Positions 25,216 to 33,215 of a stretch of 64,000 bases of DNA are shown here, piece after piece; position 1 is the stretch's first letter, and each line of letters opens with the position of its first letter. This DNA comes from Nocardia crassostreae. GTDB lineage: Bacteria; Actinomycetota; Actinomycetes; Mycobacteriales; Mycobacteriaceae. The notes below the pieces were generated by a model. It did not search any database and had not been told where the DNA came from. It worked only from the letters and a program-made list of their open reading frames with translations. The stretch spans positions 62,001 through 126,000 of the forward strand of contig NZ_BDCH01000030.1 in the NCBI RefSeq assembly GCF_001613405.1. Reading direction: 5' to 3'. The translations under genes were made by a program, and so were the position numbers.

Positions 25216-25262
25216 TGCATAAGTAGATGTATACGTACGCACTATAAGTACATGTATGCACA
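25216..25262 (-). promoter_or_regulatory. Repeat-bearing promoter of the ABC exporter
   Basis: On the minus strand TTGCGT and TATAGT are spaced by 17 nt. Two related blocks, GTGCATACATGTAC and GTGCGTACGTATAC, each followed by ACTTAT, overlap and follow the promoter. Both blocks are close to palindromic, which suggests operator sites for an unlinked TetR- or PadR-type repressor. Confidence 0.5.
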
Positions 25263-25286
25263 TACGCAATAGGGGCCGGACCTCGG

Positions 25287-26903
25287 CTAGCGGGCATCCT
25301 CGACGGCGATGAGATGAGTGATCTCGTCCTCGCCCACGGTGTACTTCGCGACCTCCTGCTCACCGCGCAGATCCTGGGCGGTGAGGCGAACCTCGTGCTG
25401 ATGCATGTGCTCAGCCCAGGACCGGACCACGAAGGCTTCGACGTACTGGTCGGCCACCCCGACATCGCGATAGAGACGCCACTCCATGGCCCCGGTGCGC
25501 TGGCGGGAGCGGCCCACCCGCGCCATCGCCGCGACGAATTCCTCGGTGACCTCCGCGGGCACGTGGTAGCGGCGCAGTGCCAGGACCGGCCCGTCGGCCG
25601 GATCGGGCTCGCACACGATGTCCGGTTCCGGCCAGAAGGCCATGGGCGTGAGGCAGAAACCGGTGGCGTCTTGGCGGACGGGCCACCACAGGACGCTCAC
25701 CGCGCAGATTCCGAGCAGGGCGGCGGCGATCAGCAGGGCCGATTGGATGCCGAGGGCATTGCCGACCGCACCCCACAGGAGGGAGCCCGCGGCTTGCCCG
25801 CCCATGAAGACGAGGGTGTAGACGGACATGCCGCGGGCGCGCACCCACGACGGAAGCATCAGCAGCATGGTCGAATTCAGCGTCGACATGGCCAGCGGCC
25901 AGCCGATGCCCGCGATCAGCAGGGCCGGAAGAACCACCGGCAGTACATCCACGAGGGCCAGGACAAGCGTTGCGCCGCCGAACAATACGGCCGACAAGGT
26001 CAGCATGTGCGTCGCCGTCAGGCGAGCGCGCAGGCGAGCGAAGGAGACGCCGCCCAGGACCGCGCCGACGCCGAGCGCCCCGAGCATGAGACCGTAGCCG
26101 GAGGACGAGAGCCCCAGCCGATCCCGCGCCACCACCGGCAGCAGCGCCCACACCGCGCTCGCGGGCACGATGAACAGCACCGCCCGCAACAGCACCCGCC
26201 GGATGGCGGGCCCGGATCGCACGAACCGCATACCGGCCTGCAATGCCGTGAACGGCCGCTCCTGCGGCAGCGTCGTCTCCCGCACCGGCCGCCGCCACCA
26301 GATCAGCACGGCCACAATGCCGATGAACGACACCGCGTTCAACCCGAATACGAACGCCGGTCCCGCCACCGCGACCAGCACACCGGCAATCGCGGGCCCC
26401 ACCGCGCGAGCGCTGTTGACGCTCAACCCGTTCAAGGCCGACGCCGCCGGAATCTGTTCACGCGGAACCAGTTCCGGCTGAATCGACTGCCAGGTGGGCA
26501 TGGTCAGCGCCGACCCGCACCCCATCAGGAACAACAGGCTCAACAGCACCGGCGGTGTCGTATGCCCCGCGGCGGTCAGCACGGCCAACGTCAATGCGAT
26601 CACCGCCATGGCCGATTGCGCCCCGATCAGCAATCGCCGCCGATCGATGAGATCCGCGAGGACCCCCGACGGAATGACCAGCAACACCACCGGCAGCGTG
26701 GTAGCGGTCTGCACCAGCGACACCAGCAGCGCCGCATTCGGCTCGTCGACCAACAGCCACTGCGCACCCACGGTCTGCATCCAGGTGCCCAGATTCGATG
26801 CCAGCTGTGCGACCCACAGCGCCCGGTAGACCTTCGAGGCCAGGGGCGCCCAGGCCGAGACGGGAGTGGGTTGCACACGAACATCGGTCACCAGTCGAAG
26901 CAT
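25287..26903 (-). CDS. MFS transporter fused to a C-terminal ABM-like domain
   Basis: The protein is about 538 residues. The first about 410 form a 12-helix MFS exporter of the enterobactin-exporter-like class (GTWMQTVGAQWLLVDEP, GVLADLIDRRRLLIGAQ, LNGLSVNSARAVGPAIAGVL). The remaining about 125 residues are soluble and look like a dimeric alpha/beta-barrel (ABM/NIPSNAP) domain: RYHVPAEVTEEFVAAMARVG, GAMEWRLYRDVG, VEAFVVRSWAEHMHQHE. ATG 26903 is preceded by TTGGAG. It is encoded 47 bp after a TetR gene on the same strand. The fused domain may bind or modify the cargo. Confidence 0.85.
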   Translation of the reverse strand: MLRLVTDVRVQPTPVSAWAPLASKVYRALWVAQLASNLGTWMQTVGAQWLLVDEPNAALLVSLVQTATTLPVVLLVIPSGVLADLIDRRRLLIGAQSAMAVIALTLAVLTAAGHTTPPVLLSLLFLMGCGSALTMPTWQSIQPELVPREQIPAASALNGLSVNSARAVGPAIAGVLVAVAGPAFVFGLNAVSFIGIVAVLIWWRRPVRETTLPQERPFTALQAGMRFVRSGPAIRRVLLRAVLFIVPASAVWALLPVVARDRLGLSSSGYGLMLGALGVGAVLGGVSFARLRARLTATHMLTLSAVLFGGATLVLALVDVLPVVLPALLIAGIGWPLAMSTLNSTMLLMLPSWVRARGMSVYTLVFMGGQAAGSLLWGAVGNALGIQSALLIAAALLGICAVSVLWWPVRQDATGFCLTPMAFWPEPDIVCEPDPADGPVLALRRYHVPAEVTEEFVAAMARVGRSRQRTGAMEWRLYRDVGVADQYVEAFVVRSWAEHMHQHEVRLTAQDLRGEQEVAKYTVGEDEITHLIAVEDAR

Positions 26904-26950
26904 ATGCGCAGCTCCAACTCCCACGCTCCAGCCCACGCGAGGTGCGGCGG

Positions 26951-27592
26951 TTACCGCCCGCTCGGGTCTGCGACGCGGGCGGCGTAGGCGGAGAGCATGT
27001 CCTCGACCAGGTCGAGGACGGCGGTGTCGAGGTCGGGGCGCTGGTAGACGCCGCGGACGACCGCTTCACCCGAGAACAGGTGCAGGAGCATGAAGAACAG
27101 GGGCTCGCGCACGGCAGAGGGGTAGGTGTCGAGGATGCCGCTGCGTTCGAGGGTTGCCACGATTTCGCGGTAGTAGGTTTCGGCTATGGGGGCGATGCGG
27201 TCGCGGAGTTCGGCGTCGGAGCGGGCGGCGAGGTAGATCTCGCGCAGGGCGTGGATGAGGTTGGACTGCTGGGCCATGCGCAGGAAGCGGAGTGCGGTGT
27301 CGATGGCATTGTCTTGGGCGCCAAGGTGATCCATGGTGGCGCGGTAGGCCTCGAGCTGGCGGGTGAAGGCTTCTTCGGCGGTGCGCACGATGAGGTCGAG
27401 GCGGGTGTCGAACTGGCGGAACATGGCCCCGGCCGAGAGACCGGCCCGGCCGCAGATCTCCTGGACGGTGGCGCGCTGATAGCCGACCTCGCCGATGGCG
27501 GCAATGGTGGCGTCGACCAGCTTGGCGACGGTGGCCGCCCGGCGTTCGGACTGGGTGCGGCGCGGGCGGGGAACTTCGCTCACCTCGCACAT
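26951..27592 (-). CDS. TetR/AcrR family transcriptional regulator
   Basis: About 213 residues, with the N-terminal helix-turn-helix RATVQEICGRAGLSAGAMFR and a C-terminal domain of the TetR_C type (HALREIYLAARSDAELRDRI, FFMLLHLFSGEAVVRGVY). It is the first gene of an operon with the MFS fusion and is divergent from the secreted lipase, 160 bp away. GTG at 27583 is another possible start. It probably represses the exporter and perhaps the lipase. The intergenic region is AT-rich near 27679-27712, where the promoters must lie. Confidence 0.82.
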   Translation of the reverse strand: MCEVSEVPRPRRTQSERRAATVAKLVDATIAAIGEVGYQRATVQEICGRAGLSAGAMFRQFDTRLDLIVRTAEEAFTRQLEAYRATMDHLGAQDNAIDTALRFLRMAQQSNLIHALREIYLAARSDAELRDRIAPIAETYYREIVATLERSGILDTYPSAVREPLFFMLLHLFSGEAVVRGVYQRPDLDTAVLDLVEDMLSAYAARVADPSGR

Positions 27593-27752
27593 CCTGCCGT
27601 GTCGGCGCGGTGGTGCGAACAGTCGGGCCGACGTGACCGTTGACACATTCCGCGCGGCGGCCGTAGTCTTTGCGCCGCAATATAGAAAACAAACACTCTC
27701 TATCTTATCGAGGGTGGACGCTCGACCGCGGGGCGGCGGGGAGGAGTTCGAT

Positions 27753-29159
27753 ATGGCAGTGGGGACTCGGGCTGCGATTGCCAGGACGTGCCTGGGGGTG
27801 GCGGCGGGGCTGGCTCTCGCCGCATGCCCGGTGGTTGCGAATACGGCTGCGGCACAACCTGTTCCGGTGCAACCGGCGCTGCCGTTCCCGGTGCCGCCCG
27901 CACCGCCGTATCTGGATACCGCGTTCTATCAACCGGATCCGGCGAAGGTGGCGGCGGCACAGCCGGGCGAGATTCTGGCGGCGCGGCAGGTGAACCTGGC
28001 CAATTTCTGGCTGATCCCACTGAATGTGAAGGCCTGGCAACTGTCATACCGGTCGAGCAATACTCGCGGGGAGCCGATCGCCGCGGTCGCCACCGTCACC
28101 GTGCCGCACCGCCCCGCGCCGACCGGGGAGCGCTCACTGCTGTCGTTCCAGATGGCCGAGGATTCGCTGTCCATCAATTGCGCGCCGTCCTACAGCTTGC
28201 AGATGGGTTCGCTGCCCAACCCGCTCAACCCGGTCATCGGCGCGGAATTCATCGAGGTGCAAGCCATGCTGCAGCTCGGGCACGCGGTGGTGGTCCCCGA
28301 TCATCAGGGCCCGAATGCCGCGTACGCGGTCGGCCCGCTGGGCGGGCGCATCACCCTCGACGGCATTCGCGCCGCGGAGAATTTCGAACCCGCCGGGCTG
28401 CCGGGCGCGGATACCCGCGTCGGGCTGTGGGGCTACTCCGGCGGCGCGATCCCCACCGCGCACGCCGCCGAACTCCAGCCCGAGTACGCGCCGGAGCTGA
28501 ATCTCGTCGGCACGGCGTCGGGCGGCCTCATGGCCGATATCCGCATGGCCATCGACTACAACAACGGCACCTCCACCTTCGGCGGCGCGGTCATGGGCGG
28601 ACTGTTCGGGGTGGCGCGCGAATATCCCGAGGTGAACCAGTTCATCGAGCGGTACATGAACCCGCTCGGCAAGGCGATCCGGGTGGTGCACGAAGGCCAG
28701 TGCGTGGCATTGCAATTCGCGGCCTTCCCGTTCGTGAACATCAAGGGGCTGTTCGACTATCCGGGCGATCCCATGAGAGCGCCGGAAATGCAGCCGGTCC
28801 TGGACGAACTCACCCTGGGCCGTCGCGGCACGCCCCCGACCCCGCTCTACATCTACGAATCGCCCTTCGACGAGGTGATGCCGATCAATGCGGTCAACAA
28901 CCTCTACGACACTTACTGCGAGGACCCGGGAGCCCGCGTCTTCTACACCCGAGACCTGCTCAGCGAGCACGGCATCGCGGCCGTCTCCGGCACCGCGAGC
29001 GCGGCCCTCTGGCTCAATGACCGCCTCACCGGCGTGACCGTCCCGACCGGCTGCAACAACCGCGACGTCATCACCTCGCTGCTGGATCCGGGCGCCCTCG
29101 CCGCCTTCGCCGATACGATCGGGCAGACCCTAGCGTCGGCGCTGGGTATGCCGGTGTAG
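27753..29159 (+). CDS. Secreted lipase (LIP family)
   Basis: The 468-residue precursor has a Sec signal peptide (TCLGVAAGLALAACPVVANT, cleavage near AAAQP), so it is exported. It belongs to the secretory lipase family: ILAARQVNLANFWLIPLN, VVVPDHQGPNAAYAVG, the nucleophile motif GLWGYSGGAIPTAHAAE, PLYIYESPFDEVMP with the catalytic Asp, and the late His in LLSEHGIAAV. Nocardial members hydrolyse acylglycerols or polymer esters. A GAGGAG ribosome site precedes ATG 27753. It is divergent from the TetR gene. The neighbouring META lipoprotein is also exported. Confidence 0.9.
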   Translation: MAVGTRAAIARTCLGVAAGLALAACPVVANTAAAQPVPVQPALPFPVPPAPPYLDTAFYQPDPAKVAAAQPGEILAARQVNLANFWLIPLNVKAWQLSYRSSNTRGEPIAAVATVTVPHRPAPTGERSLLSFQMAEDSLSINCAPSYSLQMGSLPNPLNPVIGAEFIEVQAMLQLGHAVVVPDHQGPNAAYAVGPLGGRITLDGIRAAENFEPAGLPGADTRVGLWGYSGGAIPTAHAAELQPEYAPELNLVGTASGGLMADIRMAIDYNNGTSTFGGAVMGGLFGVAREYPEVNQFIERYMNPLGKAIRVVHEGQCVALQFAAFPFVNIKGLFDYPGDPMRAPEMQPVLDELTLGRRGTPPTPLYIYESPFDEVMPINAVNNLYDTYCEDPGARVFYTRDLLSEHGIAAVSGTASAALWLNDRLTGVTVPTGCNNRDVITSLLDPGALAAFADTIGQTLASALGMPV

Positions 29160-29176
29160 TCCGTACGATCGGCCCT

Positions 29177-29959
29177 ATGTCAGCTACTCGAGTGTGTGGC
29201 GTCCTGCTCGCCGTGACCCTGGCCGCGGCGGGCTGCTCCTCCGGCAGCGATGACACCGATCCGCAGCCCGAGGCGACGCCCATGGGTAAGGATTACGTCT
29301 CCACCAAGGTCGAGGGCCTGCCGATTCCCGGTGGCGGGCCTTTGAACCTGGGGTTCGAGGACAGTCGGGTGCATGCCAGCGCGGGCTGCAATTCCGCGTC
29401 CGGTCCCGTCTCCCTGACCGGGAACGTCCTCGAAACCGACCAACTGGCCATGACCTTGATGGGCTGCCCCGACGAGACCGCTGGCGCCGACGGCTGGATG
29501 ACCGGTCTGCTGGAATCCAAGCCCACCTGGAAACTGGACGGCCCGAATCTCACCATCTCCGGCAATGGCAGCACCGTCACCCTGCTGGACCGCAAGGTCG
29601 CCCACCCCGACAAGCCCCTCACCGGCACGACCTGGATCGTGACCGCCCTGGTGAGCGCTGATGCCGTGACCCGCTCGGTGACGCTCGACGAGGTCCGCCC
29701 GACCCTCACCATCGCCCAGGACGGCGCGGTCTCGGGCAGCGCGGGCTTCAATCAGATGATCGGCACCGCCGAGATCGCGGGCACCGACGTCACTTTCAAG
29801 ATCGGCACCACCAAGATGCTGTGCGCCCCCGAGGTCATGGAGGTGGAACAGCAGGTCCTGGCGGCACTCGACGGAAAGACCACCGTCACCATCGATTCCG
29901 ACAAGCTGTCCATCCGCAACCCCGCCAACAACACCGGCCTGGACCTGAACGCGGAGTAA
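29177..29959 (+). CDS. META domain-containing lipoprotein
   Basis: The 260-residue protein has a lipoprotein signal (LLAVTLAAAGCSSGSDD), so Cys20 is the probable lipid anchor. Two META (HslJ-like) domains follow: the first with VHASAGCNSASGPVSLTGN and LAMTLMGCPDET, the second with GSAGFNQMIG and TTKMLCAPEVMEVEQQVLAA. These all-beta domains occur in heat-shock or stress-linked outer proteins. A TACGAT box at 29164-29169 ends 7 nt before the ATG, suggesting a leaderless transcript separate from the lipase. Function is not established. Confidence 0.88.
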   Translation: MSATRVCGVLLAVTLAAAGCSSGSDDTDPQPEATPMGKDYVSTKVEGLPIPGGGPLNLGFEDSRVHASAGCNSASGPVSLTGNVLETDQLAMTLMGCPDETAGADGWMTGLLESKPTWKLDGPNLTISGNGSTVTLLDRKVAHPDKPLTGTTWIVTALVSADAVTRSVTLDEVRPTLTIAQDGAVSGSAGFNQMIGTAEIAGTDVTFKIGTTKMLCAPEVMEVEQQVLAALDGKTTVTIDSDKLSIRNPANNTGLDLNAE

Positions 29960-29968
29960 AAAACCGTT

Positions 29969-30005
29969 GTCGCCGGGCGGTATCCGGCCGGTACCGTCCG
30001 GCGAC
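29969..30005 (+). terminator. Hairpin abutting the exonuclease start codon
   Basis: Fourteen-base arms (GTCGCCGGGCGGTA and its complement with one mismatch) follow a short A-run after the META stop and end one base before ATG 30006. It is probably the META terminator. It also leaves no room for a ribosome site for the next gene. Confidence 0.55.
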
Positions 30006-30577
30006 ATGAACGAACGCTATCTGAATGTGGTGGATGTGGAGGCCACCTGCTGGGAGAAGGCCAATCCGCCCGGCATGCCGAACGAGATCATCGAGATCGG
30101 CTGTGCGTGCTCGATACCCACAGCCTGGAACGGGTGAGCAAGCACAGCATTCTGGTGCGGCCCGAGCGGTCCACGGTGAGCGAATTCTGTACGCGGCTCA
30201 CCACTCTCACGCCCGAGCAGGTCGCGGGCGGTATTTCCTTCGCCGAAGCGTGCGAGCTGCTGCGCACCGAATTCCGGGCCGATTCGCGGCCCTGGGCCAG
30301 CTGGGGCGATTACGACCGCAAGCAGTTCGAACGCCAGTGTGGCGCAACCGGAGTCGCCTATCCCTTCGGGTCGCGCCACACCAACGCCAAGCTCGCCTTC
30401 TCCGAATCCCGTGGCACGCATCGCCGTTACGGGATGGCGGGCGCCCTGGCTATTTCGGAGTTACCGCTGGAGGGCACCCATCACCGGGGCGGCGATGACG
30501 CGTGGAATATCGCCGCCCTCGTCATAGAGATGATGAAGCAGCGGGCCTGGCCCGGCGCCACGGCCGATCAGCTGTAG
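30006..30577 (+). pseudogene. DEDDh 3'-5' exonuclease-like protein, frameshifted
   Basis: The start encodes LNVVDVEATCWEKANPPG, the first exonuclease motif with the paired acidic residues, followed by NEIIEIG. One base is then missing at about 30099-30104 (GGCTGT instead of GGC-CTG-T), and the original frame ends at a TGA near 30138. The next frame continues the family pattern (VLDTHSLERVSKHSILVRPE, WASWGDYDRKQFERQC, THHRGGDDAWNIAAL with the final His and Asp) to 30577. Restored, it is a KapD/RNase-T-type nuclease of about 190 residues. It overlaps the convergent FBP gene by 10 bp. Confidence 0.75.
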
Positions 30578-31059
30578 AGCCGGGACAGGAAGGCGTTCAT
30601 ATTCTCGACGACCCGCTCGACCTTCTCCTCGGCGGAGATGAGGTCCTCGCGATACCGGCGGCCCAGTGCGGGCTGGCGCTTGTTGCGCGCGTAGAGCGAG
30701 CACGCCAGGTCGGTGCACATGTAGGTGCCGACGGTATTGCCCTTGCGGCCGGAGTCACCGGCTTTCGGGGCGGTCATCAGGGAGACGCCGTGGGCGGTGT
30801 GCGTGGTGGAGCAGATCACGCACATCTGGGTCTTGCCGGAGCCCCCGGTCTCGTAGCGCATGGTGACGCCGACCAGGCGACCATCCTGCGGGACAACGAG
30901 ATAGGCGCGGCCCGGATAGGACGGGTCGGTCAAGCCCAGGAAATCCAGATCCTCCCAGGGACGGGAGTCCAGATCCCGCGGGACGGGCAGGCGTTTGGCA
31001 TCGCCCTTGGAACAGTTGACGAACGACGATCGGATATCGCGTTCGGTAATGGGCTTCAT
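30568..31059 (-). CDS. FBP domain-containing protein (EF-G-binding C-terminal treble-clef type)
   Basis: The 163-residue protein has two Cys-containing knuckles, MCVICSTTHTAHGVSL and YMCTDLACSLYARNKRQP, that form the treble-clef zinc finger of the FBP domain known from EF-G-binding proteins and fusidic-acid-resistance FusB relatives. The N-terminal FLGLTDPSYPGRAYLVV is also typical. Its ATG overlaps the MFS stop (ATGA), so the two are co-translated under the MarR promoter. It may act on the ribosome or EF-G. The pairing with a drug exporter fits a resistance role, which is an inference. Confidence 0.82.
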   Translation of the reverse strand: MKPITERDIRSSFVNCSKGDAKRLPVPRDLDSRPWEDLDFLGLTDPSYPGRAYLVVPQDGRLVGVTMRYETGGSGKTQMCVICSTTHTAHGVSLMTAPKAGDSGRKGNTVGTYMCTDLACSLYARNKRQPALGRRYREDLISAEEKVERVVENMNAFLSRLYS

Positions 31060-32489
31060 GATGGTTGGAGCTCCTTCGTGGTCTTGTCTCGTGTAGTGGC
31101 GGCCCGGGCCGGGATGGCGACCGTGACGGCCGCGGCCAGTACGGCCGCGGCACAGCCGATCAGCAGGCCGACGCGGAATCCGGTCTCGGACGGCAGTGCG
31201 TAGGAACCGAACTGGATGGTCAGCTGCGAAAGCACCACGCCGACAACCGCTGCCGCGATCGACGAACCGATCGACCGCATGAGCGTGTTGAAACTATTGG
31301 CAGCGGCGGTCTCCGACAGCGGCACCGCGCCCATGATGAGCGCCGGTAGCGTGCCGTAGGCCAGGCCGATGCCCGCGGCGCAGACGCAGGTCAGCACCAG
31401 CAGCCCCCAGGCCGAACCCATCAGCAGCAGACCGGAGGCGTATCCGGCGGCAATGACGAGCGAGCCGATGATCAGCGTGGTCCTCGGACCGCGCGCGGCC
31501 GACAGGCGTGCGCCCAGCGGCGACACCGCCATCATGACCAGACCCGACGGCGCCATCCACAGACCCATGCCCAGCATCGATTGCCCCAGACCGTATCCCG
31601 TGGCCTCCGGCAACTGCAGCAGCTGCGGCACCAGCAGGGACTGCGCGTAGACCGCGAAGCCGAGCACCAGCCCGACCACATTGGTCAGCAGCACCTGCGG
31701 GCGCGCGGTGACGCGCAGATCCACCAGCGGATCGGTGGTGTACAGCTCCCACCGCACCCAGGCGATCAACAGCACGACCGCGGCCGCGAACAGCCCCAGC
31801 GTCATGGCGCCGGTCCAGCCCCAGCCCGCGCCCTTGGTCATGGCCAGCAGCAGGCAGACCAGTCCGGCGCCCAGCCCCAGCGCGCCCGGCACATCGAAAC
31901 GCGCTGTGGGCGAGGCATTCCCGGTGGTGGGAATGAATACCCAGATCAGTCCGGCAATGAGCGCACACACCACGGCCGCACCCCAGAAGAGCACATGCCA
32001 GTTGGTGTGCTGTGCGACCGCCGCGGCCAGCGGCAGGCCCAGGGCCCCGCCGATGCCCATCGACGCGCTCATGACCGCGATGGCCGAGCCGAGCCGCTCC
32101 GGCGGCAGCAGATCCCGCATGGCGCTGATGCCCAGCGGCACAATGCCCATGCCCAAGCCCTGCAACCCGCGTCCGATGATCATCGGCGTCACCGATCCGG
32201 CCACCGCGCACAGCACCGAACCGGCAATGAGCGGCACGGTCGACGCCAGCAGCATGCGCCGCTTGCCGTACATATCGCCGAGCCGTCCGGCAATCGGCGT
32301 GGCCACGGCGGCCGAGAGCAGCGTCGCGGTGATCGCCCAGGAGGCGTCGGCGGCGCTGGTGTGCAGCAGCCGGGGCAGATCACCGATCAAGGGGACGACC
32401 AGCGTCTGCATCAACGCGGCGAGAATGCCAGCCGCGGCCAGCACGGCGAGCACGCCGTTGGGTCGAACCGCGGGTGCGGGGGCGTTCAT
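31056..32489 (-). CDS. MFS drug exporter (DHA2, 14-helix type)
   Basis: A 477-residue protein with about 14 membrane helices. Motifs include LHTSAADASWAITATLLSAA, PIAGRLGDMYGKRRMLL (motif A), VIGRGLQGLGMG-like IIGRGLQGLGMGIVPLG (motif C region) and FNTLMRSIGSSIAAAVVGVV. These place it with EmrB/QacA-type exporters. GGAAGAAGCTC precedes ATG 32489. The open frame to 32555 is not used. It is divergent from a MarR gene whose operators fill the 170-bp gap, so it is presumably derepressed by a drug-like ligand. Confidence 0.9.
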   Translation of the reverse strand: MNAPAPAVRPNGVLAVLAAAGILAALMQTLVVPLIGDLPRLLHTSAADASWAITATLLSAAVATPIAGRLGDMYGKRRMLLASTVPLIAGSVLCAVAGSVTPMIIGRGLQGLGMGIVPLGISAMRDLLPPERLGSAIAVMSASMGIGGALGLPLAAAVAQHTNWHVLFWGAAVVCALIAGLIWVFIPTTGNASPTARFDVPGALGLGAGLVCLLLAMTKGAGWGWTGAMTLGLFAAAVVLLIAWVRWELYTTDPLVDLRVTARPQVLLTNVVGLVLGFAVYAQSLLVPQLLQLPEATGYGLGQSMLGMGLWMAPSGLVMMAVSPLGARLSAARGPRTTLIIGSLVIAAGYASGLLLMGSAWGLLVLTCVCAAGIGLAYGTLPALIMGAVPLSETAAANSFNTLMRSIGSSIAAAVVGVVLSQLTIQFGSYALPSETGFRVGLLIGCAAAVLAAAVTVAIPARAATTRDKTTKELQPS

Positions 32490-32521
32490 GAGCTTCTTCC
32501 TTATCTGACGAACAACAACGT

Positions 32522-32636
32522 CGTGTATGATACACGCAGCAGGTAGGATACACACACCGTGCTGAATACACGCAACGTGTTTAATGCACGAGACATGGCC
32601 GATACACGGAACACCGTGCTATACCTGCCCTGAAAA
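32522..32636. promoter_or_regulatory. MarR operator cluster between exporter and regulator
   Basis: A perfect palindrome CGTGTAT-G-ATACACG lies at 32522-32536. Further ATACAC half-sites follow in GGATACACAC, GAATACACGC and CGATACACGG, with GTG-rich partners (ACCGTG, ACGTGT). Several sites in about 115 bp suggest cooperative binding and control of both divergent promoters. Confidence 0.65.
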
Positions 32637-32661
32637 CCAAAGCCGAGCAGCGAGGATGGCG

Positions 32662-33099
32662 ATGGACAAGCCCTTGGATCTGGTGGAGTTCGAGACAATG
32701 CTGCTGGGGCGGTACACCCTCGTGACCCGCACCAGCCGGTCCCTGGATCGCAGCGCCTACACCCTGCTCAGCCGGTTGCGCGATCAGGAGTCCATGTCCA
32801 TCGGCCAGCTCAGCGAGGCGCTCGGCCTGGAGGCGTCCACCCTGCGGCGACAGACCGCGGCCATGATGCGCGACGGGCTCATCGAGCGCATTCCGGATCC
32901 GGACGGCGGCATGGCCCGCCGCTTCCAGGTCACGCCCGAGGGCGTACGGCAGCTCGACAACGAGCGCACCGAGAACGTGAAGGCCCTGGAAGTCAGCATG
33001 GCCGATTGGTCCGCGGACGACGTCGCCGCATTTGCCGGATATTTGCGCCGATTCAATACCGATATCGAGCACATGACCGGCCGTCCTTGGCCACGATGA
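32662..33099 (+). CDS. MarR family transcriptional regulator
   Basis: About 145 residues, with the winged-helix MarR core: DRSAYTLLSRLRDQESMSIG, QLSEALGLEASTLRRQTAAM and MRDGLIERIPDPDGGMARRF (the wing). GAGG precedes ATG 32662; ATG 32656 is an alternative. The gene is divergent from the MFS-FBP operon and surrounded by ATACAC operator half-sites, so autoregulation and control of the exporter are likely. The 116 bp downstream, before the E1 gene, carry no clear terminator. Confidence 0.88.
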   Translation: MDKPLDLVEFETMLLGRYTLVTRTSRSLDRSAYTLLSRLRDQESMSIGQLSEALGLEASTLRRQTAAMMRDGLIERIPDPDGGMARRFQVTPEGVRQLDNERTENVKALEVSMADWSADDVAAFAGYLRRFNTDIEHMTGRPWPR

Positions 33100-33215
33100 G
33101 GGGGAGCGTGCCACAGCGGCGATTTCGGCGTGGAGTTGCGGCGGGAAAGCCCGTTTCACAAATACGCTGAGCCCTGGCGCACACGACATATGGGACATAT
33201 CGGAGAGGTGATCGC

